This document shows positions 17,097-26,958 of a DNA stretch of 64,000 bases, in pieces. The translations under genes and the position numbers were made by a program. Every line of letters starts with the position of its first letter. Within the stretch, counting starts at the first letter, position 1. This DNA is from Spectribacter hydrogenoxidans (GTDB taxonomy: Bacteria; Pseudomonadota; Gammaproteobacteria; Nevskiales; Salinisphaeraceae), in assembly GCF_031846275.1 (NCBI RefSeq), contig NZ_JAVRIB010000010.1:1-64000 (forward strand), in the 5' to 3' direction. The notes under the pieces were generated by a model that had not been told where the DNA came from, ran no database searches, and saw only the letters and a list, made by a program, of their open reading frames with translations.

Positions 17097-18410
17097 TCAC
17101 AACGTGGCGGGCGGCCATCCGGGCAGGCGGACCGCCCAGCGCAGCGGCGGCAACACCGCGCCATCCGGCAGTTCGGCGGGGTCGGCAACCAGCCAGTCGG
17201 CCACCGCCACCAGGCGCTCGTCGGCGAACACCAGCGGCAGGCGTTCGCGTACCCAGGGCGGGACGCCCGCCTGCCGGCAGAGCTCGCCCAGGGATGCGTG
17301 ATGGGCACGTCCCGGTAGCCGCAGGCGTTCGCCGCCGCGCCGCAGTTGCACCCGCAGCGGGGCCGGGCACGGGGCCTCGGCGCGGAGTTCTCCCAGTCCG
17401 ACCGGCAGGGCCAGCGGCCGGTCGCCGTCCCAGTCCGCCTGCCAGCTGGCCGGCACCGGCGGCAACGGGGCGAAGGCGAACAGCCGGCCGCCGAAACGGC
17501 GCAACTCCGCCCCCGGCCAGGCAACCCGCGGCTGGCGTGAGGCGGCAGCATGCAGCGCCTGTTGCCGAATCTGGGCCAGATGGCGCTGGTCCGGACAGCT
17601 CAGACCGATCTCACGCAGCCAGTATCGCAGCAGGTTGCGTTGACGGTCGGCTCCGAGCTGGCGCAGGGCCTCGACATCGAGTGCCTCGCCCCGGGCGCTT
17701 CCGGCCAGATCCACCGCCGCGAGTTCATCGAGCAGCCGGCGCGCTTCCGCGGCGCCGGCCGCGGCGCGTGACAGCGACGTCGCCGCCGCCGGCCAGCGTG
17801 CCGCCAGCGGCGGCCAGACCCGCTGGCGGAGGTAGGTGCGGTCCACCGCATCGTCGTGATTGCTGGGATCCTCGATCCAGGTCAGCCCCAGCTCCCGGGC
17901 CCGGGCCAGCAGATCCACCCGGGTGACGTGCAGCAGTGGCCGCGCCGGCCGCCCAGCCGTGGGGCCGTCGGGCATGGCTGCCAGCCCGGCCACGCCGCTG
18001 CCGCGCAGTGCCTGCAGCAGGAAGGTCTCGGCCTGATCGTCGGCATGATGAGCGGTAACCAGCTGCTCACCCGGCTGCAACGCTGTGACCAGGGCCCGGT
18101 AGCGGGCCTCGCGGGCCGCCGCCTCGGGACTGTCCCCCTGCCCGCTCGGCACCTGCACATCTCGCCGCTCGAGGACCAGATCCAGCCCCGCGCAGACTGC
18201 CGCGCAGTGCTCGGCCCAGCGGACGCAATCCGGATGCATGCCGTGACAGACGTGAACGGCTCGCACGCGACCCGGAGCGATTGCGGCGAGTTCGTGCAGC
18301 AGTACCGAGGAATCCACGCCGCCGCTGAACGCCACCAGCCAGCGGCCATCATCAGCCGAGTCGACCAGACCGGTCAGGGCGTCACGGATTCGCTGGCGCG
18401 GCGAAGCCAC
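17097..18410 (-). CDS. tilS: tRNA(Ile)-lysidine synthase
   Basis: TilS converts C34 of the CAU-anticodon tRNA-Ile to lysidine, which lets it read AUA. The ATP pyrophosphatase P-loop AFSGGVDSSVLLHEL lies at 27-41, with the family-specific VTAHHADDQAETFLLQALRG motif further on and EDPSNHD in the catalytic domain. A C-terminal anticodon-recognition domain (from about residue 330) completes the 437-residue protein. It follows accA by 13 bp. Confidence 0.96.
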   Translation of the reverse strand: MASPRQRIRDALTGLVDSADDGRWLVAFSGGVDSSVLLHELAAIAPGRVRAVHVCHGMHPDCVRWAEHCAAVCAGLDLVLERRDVQVPSGQGDSPEAAAREARYRALVTALQPGEQLVTAHHADDQAETFLLQALRGSGVAGLAAMPDGPTAGRPARPLLHVTRVDLLARARELGLTWIEDPSNHDDAVDRTYLRQRVWPPLAARWPAAATSLSRAAAGAAEARRLLDELAAVDLAGSARGEALDVEALRQLGADRQRNLLRYWLREIGLSCPDQRHLAQIRQQALHAAASRQPRVAWPGAELRRFGGRLFAFAPLPPVPASWQADWDGDRPLALPVGLGELRAEAPCPAPLRVQLRRGGERLRLPGRAHHASLGELCRQAGVPPWVRERLPLVFADERLVAVADWLVADPAELPDGAVLPPLRWAVRLPGWPPATL

Positions 18411-18423
18411 CGCGGCGTCCGGT

Positions 18424-19389
18424 TCAGGCCTTGAAGTCGCCGAAGCGCATCAGGCGTTCATGCCGGCCGTTGACCAGGTCGGTACCACCGGTTCCCAGCA
18501 ACTGGTTGACCGCGGCGTCCAGGCGCTCGCCCAGACGGTTGGCCATGGCGCCGAAATCACGGTGAGCGCCGCCCAGCGGCTCGGGGATGATCTCGTCGAT
18601 CAGCCGGTGCTCATGCAGGCTCCGGGCGGTGAGCTTCATCGCGTCGGCGGCCTCCTGGGCCTTGTCCGAACTCTTCCAGAGGATCGAGGCGCAGCCTTCC
18701 GGGGAAATCACCGAGTAGACACTGTATTGCAGCATCGCCACGTGATCGCCGACCCCGATGGCCAGCGCCCCGCCGGAGCCGCCTTCCCCGATCACGGTGC
18801 AGACAATAGGGGTACGCAGGCGCGACATTTCCAGCAGGTTGCGGGCAATGGCCTCGCTCTGGTTGCGCTCCTCGGCGCCGATGCCGGGATAAGCGCCGGG
18901 GGTGTCGATGAATGTGAGCACCGGCATGCGGAAACGCTCGGCCATCTGCATCAGCCGCAGGGCCTTGCGATAGCCCTCCGGCTTGGGCATGCCGAAGTTG
19001 CGATGAATCTTCTCCTTGGTATCACGGCCCTTCTGATGGCCGATGACCATCACCGGCCGGCCGCCAAGGCGGGCCGGGCCGGCGATGATGGCGGGATCGT
19101 CCGCAAAATGGCGGTCGCCGTGCAGTTCCTCGAAGTCGCTGAAGATGGCGTCGATGTAGTCGCGGGTGTAGGGCCGCTGCGGGTGCCGCGCCAACTGCGT
19201 AATCTGCCAGGGCGAGAGCTTGCCGAAGATTTCCTCGGTGAGACTGCGGCTCTTGCTTTCGAGGCGGCCGATCTCCTCGTTCAGATTGACCTCGCTGCCG
19301 TCGGCAACGAATCGCAGTTCTTCGATCTTGGCCTGCAGTTCCGCGATCGGTTTCTCGAAATCCAGATACTCGAGGTCTTTGGTTGCCAT
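18424..19389 (-). CDS. accA: Acetyl-CoA carboxylase carboxyltransferase subunit alpha
   Basis: AccA pairs with AccD to transfer the carboxyl group from biotin to acetyl-CoA, the first step in fatty acid synthesis. Typical motifs: YLDFEKPIAELQAKIEEL at the N-terminus, WQITQLARHPQRPYTRDYI, GDRHFADDPAIIAG, FIDTPGAYPGIGAEERNQSE and GEGGSGGALAIGVGD. The 321 residues match. It follows dnaE by 29 bp, the usual order. Confidence 0.98.
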   Translation of the reverse strand: MATKDLEYLDFEKPIAELQAKIEELRFVADGSEVNLNEEIGRLESKSRSLTEEIFGKLSPWQITQLARHPQRPYTRDYIDAIFSDFEELHGDRHFADDPAIIAGPARLGGRPVMVIGHQKGRDTKEKIHRNFGMPKPEGYRKALRLMQMAERFRMPVLTFIDTPGAYPGIGAEERNQSEAIARNLLEMSRLRTPIVCTVIGEGGSGGALAIGVGDHVAMLQYSVYSVISPEGCASILWKSSDKAQEAADAMKLTARSLHEHRLIDEIIPEPLGGAHRDFGAMANRLGERLDAAVNQLLGTGGTDLVNGRHERLMRFGDFKA

Positions 19390-19418
19390 GCCGTTCCTGT
19401 TGTTCTAATCAATCGCCG

Positions 19419-22400
19419 TCAGGCTGCGGATGCGTCGCCGCGGCGGCGGTAGCGGATGTCCACCGACTCCGGCCCCAGCAGACCGCGCAGGTCCTGCAAC
19501 AACGCTTCGCAGGCCCGCACGCGCCGATCCGGAATGGTCAGAACCCCCCGACCCACCGCATTTTCGTACCGCACGATGATCCGGCAGCCGCCCTCCGCGC
19601 CATACCGGTCGAGACAGCCCACGAGTTGCTGCAGGTCCGGCGACGACGACGCCGACAACTGTAACAGCAAGCGGCTGGCAAAACGTTCCCGGGCGGCGTC
19701 CACGTCCATGATCTCGTCGGGCTGGACGCGGTAGGCCTCGGTGTAGTCGTCCCACTGCAGCTGGCCCCGCACCACCAGCAACCGATCCTGCGCCAGCAGA
19801 TGCTCGAACCGGGCGGCCTTCTCCTCGAACAGCGGGCACTCGATGCGGCCGCTGCGATCATCCAGGGTGATGATCACCCGCCGGGCACGACGCACGCGGC
19901 GCAGTTCCACCACCAGCCCGGCGATCACCACCTCACGTCGCCCGTTGCGCTCGCCGGGCCGTTCGCCATCGCCCACCAGATCGCTGATGCGGCCGCTGGT
20001 GAAGTGACGCAGCTCGTGTTCCCAGGCATTGATGGGGTGGCCGGTTAGATACAGCCCGAGGGTGTCACGCTCGGCCTTGAGGCGCTCCTCCTCGGGCCAT
20101 TCCGGCAGCGTGGCCAGGGCCGGGCCGGCGGCGTGATCCGGGATCGGATCCAGCCCGAACATGTCGTTCTGACCCACGGTGGCGGCGCTGCGGTGCTGAA
20201 CCGCCGCGGCCAGCGCATCACCCAGACCGGCCATCAGGCTGGCACGGTTGGGGCCCAGCGGGTCCAGTGCGCCGGCGCGAATAAGGGCCTCGAGGGTGCG
20301 GCGGTTGAGCTTGCCGGTATCGATGCGGCGGCAGAAGTCGTGCAGATCGGCAAAGGTGCCGCCCGCCTCGCGCTGGCCGATCATCGCCTCGATGGCGCCG
20401 CGCCCCACCCCCTTGATCGCCCCCAGGCCGTAGCGGATGGTGCCGTCGTCGACCACGGAGAAGTCGTACGCCGAGGCATTCACGTCAGGGCCCAGCACCT
20501 CAATGTCCATGCGCTGGCACTCGTCGATCAGGGTCACCACCTTGTCGGTGTGATCCATGTCCGCCGACAGCACCGCGCACATGAACGCGGCCGGGTAATG
20601 GGTCTTGAGCCAGGCGGTCTGATACGAAACCAGTGCGTAGGCCGCCGAGTGCGACTTGTTGAAGCCGTAACCGGCGAACTTCTCGATCAGGTCGAAGATG
20701 TAGGCAGCGGTGTCGCCTTCCACCCCCTGGGCCTCGGCGCCCTCGACGAACACCGCCCGCTGCTTGGCCATTTCCTCGGGCTTCTTCTTGCCCATTGCCC
20801 GGCGCAGCAGGTCCGCCCCGCCCAGGCTGTAACCGGCCAGTTCGCGGGCGATCTGCATCACCTGCTCCTGGTAGAGAATCACCCCGTAGGTGGGCTCCAG
20901 CACCGCTTGCAGGCGGGAATGCGGGTACTGGATCTTCGCCCGGCCGTGCTTGCGGATGATGAAGTCCTCCACCATCCCCGATTCCAGCGGTCCGGGCCGG
21001 TAGAGCGCCACCAGGGCCACGATATCCTCGAACTGGTCCGGCAGCAGTCGCTTGATCAGTCGCCGCATGCCGGCCGATTCCAGCTGGAACACGGCGGTGG
21101 TGTGGCCGGACTTGAGCAACTGGTAGGTGGGCGCGTCGTGCATCGGCACGTGGCGGATGTCGATGGCCGCCCCGCCCTGGGCCTCGAGCCGCCGATTGGC
21201 GATCGCCACGGCGCGATCGATGATGGTGAGCGTACGCAGCCCCAGGAAATCGAACTTGACCAGGCCCACCGCCTCGACGTCGTCCTTGTCGAACTGGGTC
21301 ACCCGGTTGCCGCCGTTGGGTTCGCAGTACAGCGGGGTGAAGTCGATCAGATCGCTGGGGGCGATCACCACCCCGCCGGCATGCTTGCCGGGATTGCGGG
21401 TGAGCCCCTCCAGCTTGAGGCACAGGTCGATGAGGTAGCGGACCTCGTCGTCGTTGTCGTAACCCTCGCGCAGCTCGTCGGACTCGCCCAGCGCCCTTTC
21501 CAGGGTCATGTCGACGGCAAAGGGCACCTGCTTGGCGATGCGGTCGACATAGCCATAGGGATGCCCCAGCACCCGGCCGACATCGCGGACCACCGCGCGG
21601 GCGGCCATGGTGCCGTAGGTGATGATCTGGGAGACCCGGTCCTCGCCGTAGCGCTGGGCCACGTACTCGATCACCCGGTCCCGGCCGTCCATGCAGAAAT
21701 CGATATCGAAATCCGGCATGGAAACCCGTTCCGGATTCAGAAACCGCTCGAAGAGGAGGTCGTAACTCAATGGGTCCAGGTCGGTAATACCAAGCGCATA
21801 GGCCACCAGTGAACCGGCGCCGGACCCGCGCCCCGGCCCCACCGGCACCGCATTGGCGCGAGCCCAGGCGATGAAGTCGGCCACGATCAGGAAGTAGCCG
21901 GGAAACCCCATCGACTCGATCACGCCGAGCTCGTGATCCAGCCGCTGGCGGTAGGTGGACTCGGCCGCCGTGCGTGCCTCCATGTCCGGGAACAGGTCCG
22001 CCATCCGTGCGGCCAGGCCGACTTCCGATTCCGACCGCAGGTGCGACGCCGCAGTGTGACCCTCGGGGACCGGGAAGTCCGGCAGGAAGTTCTCTCCCAG
22101 CGACAGCGTGAGATTGCAGCGCCGGGCCACCTCTACCGTGTTGGTCAGGGCCTCGGGCAGATCGGAGAAGGCCGCCGCCATCTCCTCGGCCGTTTTCAGG
22201 TACTGGTCCGCGGTGTAATGACGGGTGCGGCGGGGATCGGCCAGCGTCGTGCCCTGGTGGATGCACACCCGGGCCTCGTGGGCCTCGAAATCGTCGCCGT
22301 CGAGGAAACGCACGTCGTTGGTTGCCACCACCGGAATGTCCAGCGCCAGACCCAGTTCCAGGCTGGCGGCCACGCAGGCCTCCTCCCCGGCCCGGCCGGT

Positions 22401-22910
22401 GCGCGTCAGTTCCAGGTAGAAGCGGTCGGGAAAGCGTTGCTGCCAGCGCCCGGCGGCGGCTCGGGCCAGGTCCGGCTTGCCGGCCATCAGCAACCGCCCG
22501 ATCTCGCCGTGATCGGCCCCGGACAGGGCAATCAGTCCGTCCGTGCGGCCATCCAGCCAGTCCGGATGGGTGATGGCCTGTCCCCGCTGCTGCCCCTGCA
22601 GATAGGTCTGGGTGAGGATTTCGCAGAGGTTGCGATAACCGCGGCCGTCCTGGCACAGCAGCGTGGCCCGGGCCGGGCCCTCGTCGGCGCGCTCGCGCAG
22701 CCACAGGTCGGCGCCGATGATCGGCTTTATGCCGGCGGCCAGGGCCGCGCGGTAGAACTTCACCATGCCGAACAGATTGGCGTTGTCGGTGATCGCCACC
22801 GCCGGCATATCGGCGTTGCGCGCGGCCTCGAGCAGCGGCTTGATCCGCACCAGCCCGTCCGATAGCGAGTATTCGGTGTGCAGTCGCAGATGGACGAATT
22901 CGGCCGGCAT
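19419..22910 (-). CDS. dnaE: DNA polymerase III subunit alpha
   Basis: This is the replicative polymerase. The ATG at 22910, 11 bp after the rnhB stop, gives 1163 residues starting with the PHP domain (VHLRLHTEYSLSDG). The polymerase active-site aspartates lie in MPDFDIDFCMDGRD, preceded by GPGRGSGAGSLVAYALG; a C-terminal OB-fold (VIAGLVVELRRVRR) follows the helix-hairpin-helix region. Length and layout match DnaE1. The open frame extends about 650 bp further upstream through rnhB, but that part is not coding. Confidence 0.98.
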   Translation of the reverse strand: MPAEFVHLRLHTEYSLSDGLVRIKPLLEAARNADMPAVAITDNANLFGMVKFYRAALAAGIKPIIGADLWLRERADEGPARATLLCQDGRGYRNLCEILTQTYLQGQQRGQAITHPDWLDGRTDGLIALSGADHGEIGRLLMAGKPDLARAAAGRWQQRFPDRFYLELTRTGRAGEEACVAASLELGLALDIPVVATNDVRFLDGDDFEAHEARVCIHQGTTLADPRRTRHYTADQYLKTAEEMAAAFSDLPEALTNTVEVARRCNLTLSLGENFLPDFPVPEGHTAASHLRSESEVGLAARMADLFPDMEARTAAESTYRQRLDHELGVIESMGFPGYFLIVADFIAWARANAVPVGPGRGSGAGSLVAYALGITDLDPLSYDLLFERFLNPERVSMPDFDIDFCMDGRDRVIEYVAQRYGEDRVSQIITYGTMAARAVVRDVGRVLGHPYGYVDRIAKQVPFAVDMTLERALGESDELREGYDNDDEVRYLIDLCLKLEGLTRNPGKHAGGVVIAPSDLIDFTPLYCEPNGGNRVTQFDKDDVEAVGLVKFDFLGLRTLTIIDRAVAIANRRLEAQGGAAIDIRHVPMHDAPTYQLLKSGHTTAVFQLESAGMRRLIKRLLPDQFEDIVALVALYRPGPLESGMVEDFIIRKHGRAKIQYPHSRLQAVLEPTYGVILYQEQVMQIARELAGYSLGGADLLRRAMGKKKPEEMAKQRAVFVEGAEAQGVEGDTAAYIFDLIEKFAGYGFNKSHSAAYALVSYQTAWLKTHYPAAFMCAVLSADMDHTDKVVTLIDECQRMDIEVLGPDVNASAYDFSVVDDGTIRYGLGAIKGVGRGAIEAMIGQREAGGTFADLHDFCRRIDTGKLNRRTLEALIRAGALDPLGPNRASLMAGLGDALAAAVQHRSAATVGQNDMFGLDPIPDHAAGPALATLPEWPEEERLKAERDTLGLYLTGHPINAWEHELRHFTSGRISDLVGDGERPGERNGRREVVIAGLVVELRRVRRARRVIITLDDRSGRIECPLFEEKAARFEHLLAQDRLLVVRGQLQWDDYTEAYRVQPDEIMDVDAARERFASRLLLQLSASSSPDLQQLVGCLDRYGAEGGCRIIVRYENAVGRGVLTIPDRRVRACEALLQDLRGLLGPESVDIRYRRRGDASAA

Positions 22911-22921
22911 GGCGAGGGATG

Positions 22922-23518
22922 TTAACGCAGCGTCCGGTCTCCGGTCAGCGCCGTGCGTGCGGCCATGGCCCGGCGCACCGGCGCGAAGCTTTGCCGGTGT
23001 GCGATGCAGGGTCCGAGCCGCTCGAGCGCTGCCCGGTGCGCAGCGGTGGGATACCCCTTGTGTTGCGCGAATCCATAGCCGGGGTGGACCTCGTCCAGCG
23101 TCACCATGAGCTGATCGCGGGCCACCTTGGCGAGAATCGATGCCGCGCTGATGGCCGGTTCCGAGGCGTCTCCGCCCACGATGGCGCGCGCCGGCAGCAC
23201 CAGCGCCGGGCAGCGATTGCCGTCCACCAGCACCAACCCGGGCTGCGGGGCCAGACGTGCCACCGCCTGCTGCATGCCCAGCATGGTGGCCTGGAGAATG
23301 TTGAGGCGATCGATATCGCCGGGCGATACCACGGCCAGTGCCCAGGCCACGGCGCGGATGCGAATCTCCCCCGCCAACCGCCGGCGCGCGCTCTCGCTGA
23401 GCGTCTTGGAGTCGGCCAGCCCGGCGAACTCGCCGTCCGGCAGGATCACGGCAGCCGCCACCACCGGCCCGGCCAGCGGACCGCGGCCGGCTTCGTCTAC
23501 GCCGGCAGTGCGTGCCAC
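22922..23518 (-). CDS. rnhB: Ribonuclease HII
   Basis: RNase HII removes single ribonucleotides and RNA primers from DNA hybrids. The acidic site starts with GVDEAGRGPLAGPVVAAAV (Asp8, Glu9), with LVDGN and the downstream SIIAKV-type motif as AASILAKVARDQLM. The C-terminal GYGFAQHKGYPTAAH is diagnostic. The 198-residue length fits. The GTG start overlaps the lpxB 3' end by 22 bp. Confidence 0.97.
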   Translation of the reverse strand: MARTAGVDEAGRGPLAGPVVAAAVILPDGEFAGLADSKTLSESARRRLAGEIRIRAVAWALAVVSPGDIDRLNILQATMLGMQQAVARLAPQPGLVLVDGNRCPALVLPARAIVGGDASEPAISAASILAKVARDQLMVTLDEVHPGYGFAQHKGYPTAAHRAALERLGPCIAHRQSFAPVRRAMAARTALTGDRTLR

Positions 23519-24675
23519 GGAGGCGATTCGATGATTTCGGCCACGGCCCGGGCAGCACCCTGATTGGCGCCGCGGCGCAACTGCTCGTGCAGACTCTCGA
23601 ACGCGTCGATCTGATCCGTGCGCGCAGCCTGCGAGGTCAGCAGTCGATACAGCCAGGGCCCGAGCACCTCCGGCCGTGCCTCGTTCTGAAGCACTTCAGG
23701 TACCAGCATGCGGTCGGCCAGGAGGTTGGGCATGCTAACCCAGCGCACCTTGATCAGGTCCAGGGTGCGGGCGATGTGGTAACTGACCGGCGACACCGCA
23801 TAGGCCACCACCATCGGGGTCTTGGCCAGCAGCGCTTCGAGAGTGGCCGTGCCCGAGGCAGTGAGTACCACTGACGCCGCCCGCATAACCTCCCGCGCGC
23901 GGCCGTTGATCAGGGTGATATCCAGCTCCGGCGCCAGCGCCTGCCGCTGCGCCTCGATCTTCGCCCGCAGCGAGGGCTTGGCTACCGGGATCACGAACCG
24001 GACCTCGGGCAGACGCGCGCGCAGCCAGCGGGCGGTGGCCAGAAACCGCGGGCCGAGGCGGTCGACTTCGGCATTGCGGCTGCCCGGCAGGATCCCCACC
24101 CAGGGCACGTCCGGCGCCAGACCCAGGGCACGCCGGGCGCTGTCGCCGTCCGGGTGCAGCGGCAGTTCGTCGGCCAGCGGATGGCCGACGAAGCGCACCG
24201 GCACGTGATGGCGCCGGAAGAAGGCTTCCTCGAACGGGAAGATCGACAGCATCATGTCGGCAGCCTCGCGCAGGTGGTAGACCCGCCGTTCCCGCCAGGC
24301 CCAGGCCGTGGGGCAGACGTAGTGGACCGTGGGAATGCCGGACAGCCGCAACCGCCGCTCCAGGCCGGTGTTGAACGAGGGTGCATCGATGCCGATGAAC
24401 ACGTCCGGTCGCCAGGCGATGATGCGCTGGATCAGATGGCGGCGCAGGCGGATCAGACGGGGAATTTCCCGCAGCACTTCACCAAGGCCGAACAGGGACA
24501 GGTCATCGATGCCGGCCAACGCCTCGCACCCGGCCTCCACCATGGCAGGGCCGGGTACGCCGAGAAACCGGGCATGGGGATAGCGGGCCTTGAGCGCCCG
24601 CAGCAGGCCGCCCCCGAGCGTGTCGCCCGAGAGCTCGCCCGCCACCACGGCGATCCGCGGGCCGGTATCGCGCAT
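23497..24675 (-). CDS. lpxB: Lipid-A-disaccharide synthase
   Basis: LpxB joins UDP-2,3-diacylglucosamine to lipid X, forming the lipid A disaccharide at the inner membrane. The ATG at 24675 gives 392 residues of the GT19 family: VAGELSGDTLGGGLLRALK, LFGLGEVLREIPR, DAPSFNTGLERRLR, YVCPTAWAWRERRV, VGHPLADELPL, GILPGSRNAEV and the C-terminal VVAYAVSPVSYHIAR. It starts 5 bp after the lpxA stop. Confidence 0.97.
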   Translation of the reverse strand: MRDTGPRIAVVAGELSGDTLGGGLLRALKARYPHARFLGVPGPAMVEAGCEALAGIDDLSLFGLGEVLREIPRLIRLRRHLIQRIIAWRPDVFIGIDAPSFNTGLERRLRLSGIPTVHYVCPTAWAWRERRVYHLREAADMMLSIFPFEEAFFRRHHVPVRFVGHPLADELPLHPDGDSARRALGLAPDVPWVGILPGSRNAEVDRLGPRFLATARWLRARLPEVRFVIPVAKPSLRAKIEAQRQALAPELDITLINGRAREVMRAASVVLTASGTATLEALLAKTPMVVAYAVSPVSYHIARTLDLIKVRWVSMPNLLADRMLVPEVLQNEARPEVLGPWLYRLLTSQAARTDQIDAFESLHEQLRRGANQGAARAVAEIIESPPWHALPA

Positions 24676-24680
24676 GGCTG

Positions 24681-25457
24681 CTACCGGATGATGCCGCGCT
24701 TGGAGCGGTTCAGCGACGCGAGGAAGATATCCGCCGCTGGATTGGCCTCGGCCAGCGGCGCCAGCGTCTCCCGGGCGGTGTCGAACAGCAGCTTGGCGCG
24801 ATAGACAGTGCGATAGGCCTGCTTGACCGACCGCACGTCCTCTTCGGTATAGCCACGCCGCCGCATGCCCACGGAATTGATGCCGTGAGGCTGGGCGGTG
24901 TAGCCAGAGCAGCGCACGAAGGCGGGTACGTCGCGGGTCACCCCGGTGCTGTAGCCGAGATAGGCCAGCGTGCCTACCTGGGTGAACTGGTGCACCATCG
25001 CGAAGCCGGCCAGGATGCAATGGTCCGCCAGGTTCACATGACCCGCGAGACTGGCACCGTTGGCCATGGTGATGCCGTCGCCCAGCACGCAGTCATGGGC
25101 AATGTGAACGTAGGCCATCAACAGATTGTGATGACCGATCCGGGTCACCCCTTGGTCGAAGAGCGTGCCCCGGTGGATGCTGCAGAACTCGCGGATGGTG
25201 TTGCCATCGCCGATCTCGACCCGGGTGGGCTCGCCCTTGTAACCGCGGTGCTGCGGCTCTTCGCCCACGGAGCAGAACTGGAAGATGCGGTTGTCGCGGC
25301 CGATGCGCGTGTGGCCGCTGATCACCACGTGCGGGCCGATGCGTGTGCCGGCCCCGATCTCGACGTCCGGGCCGATCACGCTGAACGCGCCAACCTCCAC
25401 GTCGTCTGCCAGCTGCGCCTCCGGATCAACCCTGGCGCTGGGGTCAATCACCGCCAT
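24681..25457 (-). CDS. lpxA: Acyl-ACP--UDP-N-acetylglucosamine O-acyltransferase
   Basis: LpxA adds the first hydroxyacyl chain to UDP-GlcNAc in lipid A synthesis. It is a left-handed beta-helix of hexapeptide repeats from residue 5 to about 180 (for example IGPDVEIGAGTRIGPHVVIS), with the catalytic His in LMAYVHIAHDCVLG and LAGHVNLADHC. The ATG at 25457 has a GGAG seven bases upstream, giving 258 residues (E. coli 262); another ATG at 25469 is possible. The start overlaps the end of fabZ by 14 bp. Confidence 0.97.
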   Translation of the reverse strand: MAVIDPSARVDPEAQLADDVEVGAFSVIGPDVEIGAGTRIGPHVVISGHTRIGRDNRIFQFCSVGEEPQHRGYKGEPTRVEIGDGNTIREFCSIHRGTLFDQGVTRIGHHNLLMAYVHIAHDCVLGDGITMANGASLAGHVNLADHCILAGFAMVHQFTQVGTLAYLGYSTGVTRDVPAFVRCSGYTAQPHGINSVGMRRRGYTEEDVRSVKQAYRTVYRAKLLFDTARETLAPLAEANPAADIFLASLNRSKRGIIR

Positions 25458-25911
25458 CGCTGACTCCATCGGGGCGTGCGGGCGTCGCCATGAGGTCCGC
25501 CGCACAGGCCAGTTTGTCTTCCACCCAGGCCTCGCCCCGGAACTTCCACAACCGGCGCTTGGCCGAAATGATCTGCACTTCCAGCCGCAATTGATCGCCG
25601 GGCATCACCTGACGCTTGAACCGCGCCTTGTCGATGCCGGCGAAGTACACCAACGTGCCTTCGTCACGGGTGTTGGCCGTACGCATACCCAGAAGCAGGC
25701 CGGCCTGGGCCAGCGCTTCCAGGATCAGCACGCCCGGCATCACCGGCTGGTCGGGGAAGTGCCCCGGGAAGAAGGGTTCGTTCATCGAAACGTTCTTCAG
25801 CGCCGTAATGCGCTCGCCCGGAATGCACTCCAGCACCCGATCAACCAGAAGAAAGGGAAACCGGTGCGGTATCTGCTGCAGAATCCCGATGATGTCGTCG
25901 CGGTGGTTCAA
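25444..25911 (-). CDS. fabZ: 3-hydroxyacyl-ACP dehydratase FabZ
   Basis: FabZ dehydrates hydroxyacyl-ACP in fatty acid elongation and competes with LpxA and LpxD for hydroxyacyl substrates. The hot-dog fold motifs are present: IPHRFPFLLVDRVLE, the catalytic His in EPFFPGHFPDQPVMPG and the catalytic Glu in LILEALAQAG. The length is 155 residues. Its start overlaps the lpxD stop by four bases. Confidence 0.97.
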   Translation of the reverse strand: MNHRDDIIGILQQIPHRFPFLLVDRVLECIPGERITALKNVSMNEPFFPGHFPDQPVMPGVLILEALAQAGLLLGMRTANTRDEGTLVYFAGIDKARFKRQVMPGDQLRLEVQIISAKRRLWKFRGEAWVEDKLACAADLMATPARPDGVSDGGD

Positions 25912-26936
25912 GCCCTGTCTCCCTTGTCATTATCCGGTTTTTCGAGCGCCCGCAGGCGCTGTTCCAGGCGGTCCAGCTTGCGGATCAATGCCAGCCGCCG
26001 ACGCCAGTCCCCGGCCGGCATCGCCTTGAGCGTGGAGGAATACACTCCCGGCTCCGTGATGTCCGACGGCACCTGCGTGGCGCCGGTCAGTACTACGTCA
26101 TCGACGATGCGCAGGTGGTCTCCGATACCCACACCGCCCCCAATCATACAGCGCGCTCCCACCTCGGTGCTGCCGGCTATTCCAGTACACCCGGCGATCA
26201 CCGTGAGGGCGCCGATGCGGCAGTTGTGCGCAATGTGCACCTGGTCGTCCAGCTTGACCCCGCGCTCCAGTAGCGTATCGCCGATGGTGCCACGATCGAT
26301 GGTGCAGCCGGCGCCGACCTCGACGTCATCCTCGAGCCGCACTCCGCCAAGTTGCGGAATCTCAACCCAGCCATCATGGTCACGCGCCAGCCCGAAGCCG
26401 CGACCACCTATGATCGCTCCAGGTCCCACCCGCACACGGGCGCCGATAACCACCTCCCGGCCGAGAACGGCATTCGCACCGATCCGGCAATCCGGTCCCA
26501 CGTGGCTGTCTGTCTCGAGCACACAGCCAGCCGCCAGCAGCGTTCCGGCCGCCACACTGGCGCCCGCCTCCACCACCACATGCGGCCCCACCGTCGCCCC
26601 AGGGTCAACGCTGGCGTCAGGGTCGACGAAGGCCGAGGGATGCACTCCGGGGGGCGGATGCGGCGGCAGAAACAGAGCAGCCACCCGAGCATAGGCGAGC
26701 TGGGGATTATCGGCGATCAGGGCCGGTACCGGACAGCGCTCCGCCATAGTCGGGGCCAGGACCACCGCGCCGGCGTACGTCTGCTCGAGAAACCCGGCCT
26801 GCTTGGGGTCGGCCAGGAAACTCAACCGCCCGGGCATGCCGGGCTGCAGTGAACAGACACCCGCGATGAGGCCATCCCCATCGCCCTGAAGGGTCAGCCC
26901 GAAACGCTCGGCAATGTCGCGGAGTGGAAACGCCAC
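25908..26936 (-). CDS. lpxD: UDP-3-O-(3-hydroxyacyl)glucosamine N-acyltransferase
   Basis: LpxD adds the second hydroxyacyl chain in lipid A synthesis. An N-terminal uridine-binding domain (to about 100, with FLADPKQAGFLEQTYAGAV) is followed by a left-handed beta-helix of hexapeptide repeats and the catalytic His motif VHIAHNCRIGA, then a C-terminal helix that probably binds ACP. The GTG start gives 342 residues. It follows skp by 22 bp. Confidence 0.97.
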   Translation of the reverse strand: MAFPLRDIAERFGLTLQGDGDGLIAGVCSLQPGMPGRLSFLADPKQAGFLEQTYAGAVVLAPTMAERCPVPALIADNPQLAYARVAALFLPPHPPPGVHPSAFVDPDASVDPGATVGPHVVVEAGASVAAGTLLAAGCVLETDSHVGPDCRIGANAVLGREVVIGARVRVGPGAIIGGRGFGLARDHDGWVEIPQLGGVRLEDDVEVGAGCTIDRGTIGDTLLERGVKLDDQVHIAHNCRIGALTVIAGCTGIAGSTEVGARCMIGGGVGIGDHLRIVDDVVLTGATQVPSDITEPGVYSSTLKAMPAGDWRRRLALIRKLDRLEQRLRALEKPDNDKGDRA

Positions 26937-26958
26937 CTAGGGACGGCGTGGCTGATGC

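Noticed and set aside
22911..23558. A 1379-residue dnaE with a 216-residue N-terminal extension
   Set aside because: The extra part is an Arg/Gly/Ala-rich translation of the wrong frame of rnhB; the PHP domain begins right at the ATG at 22910.
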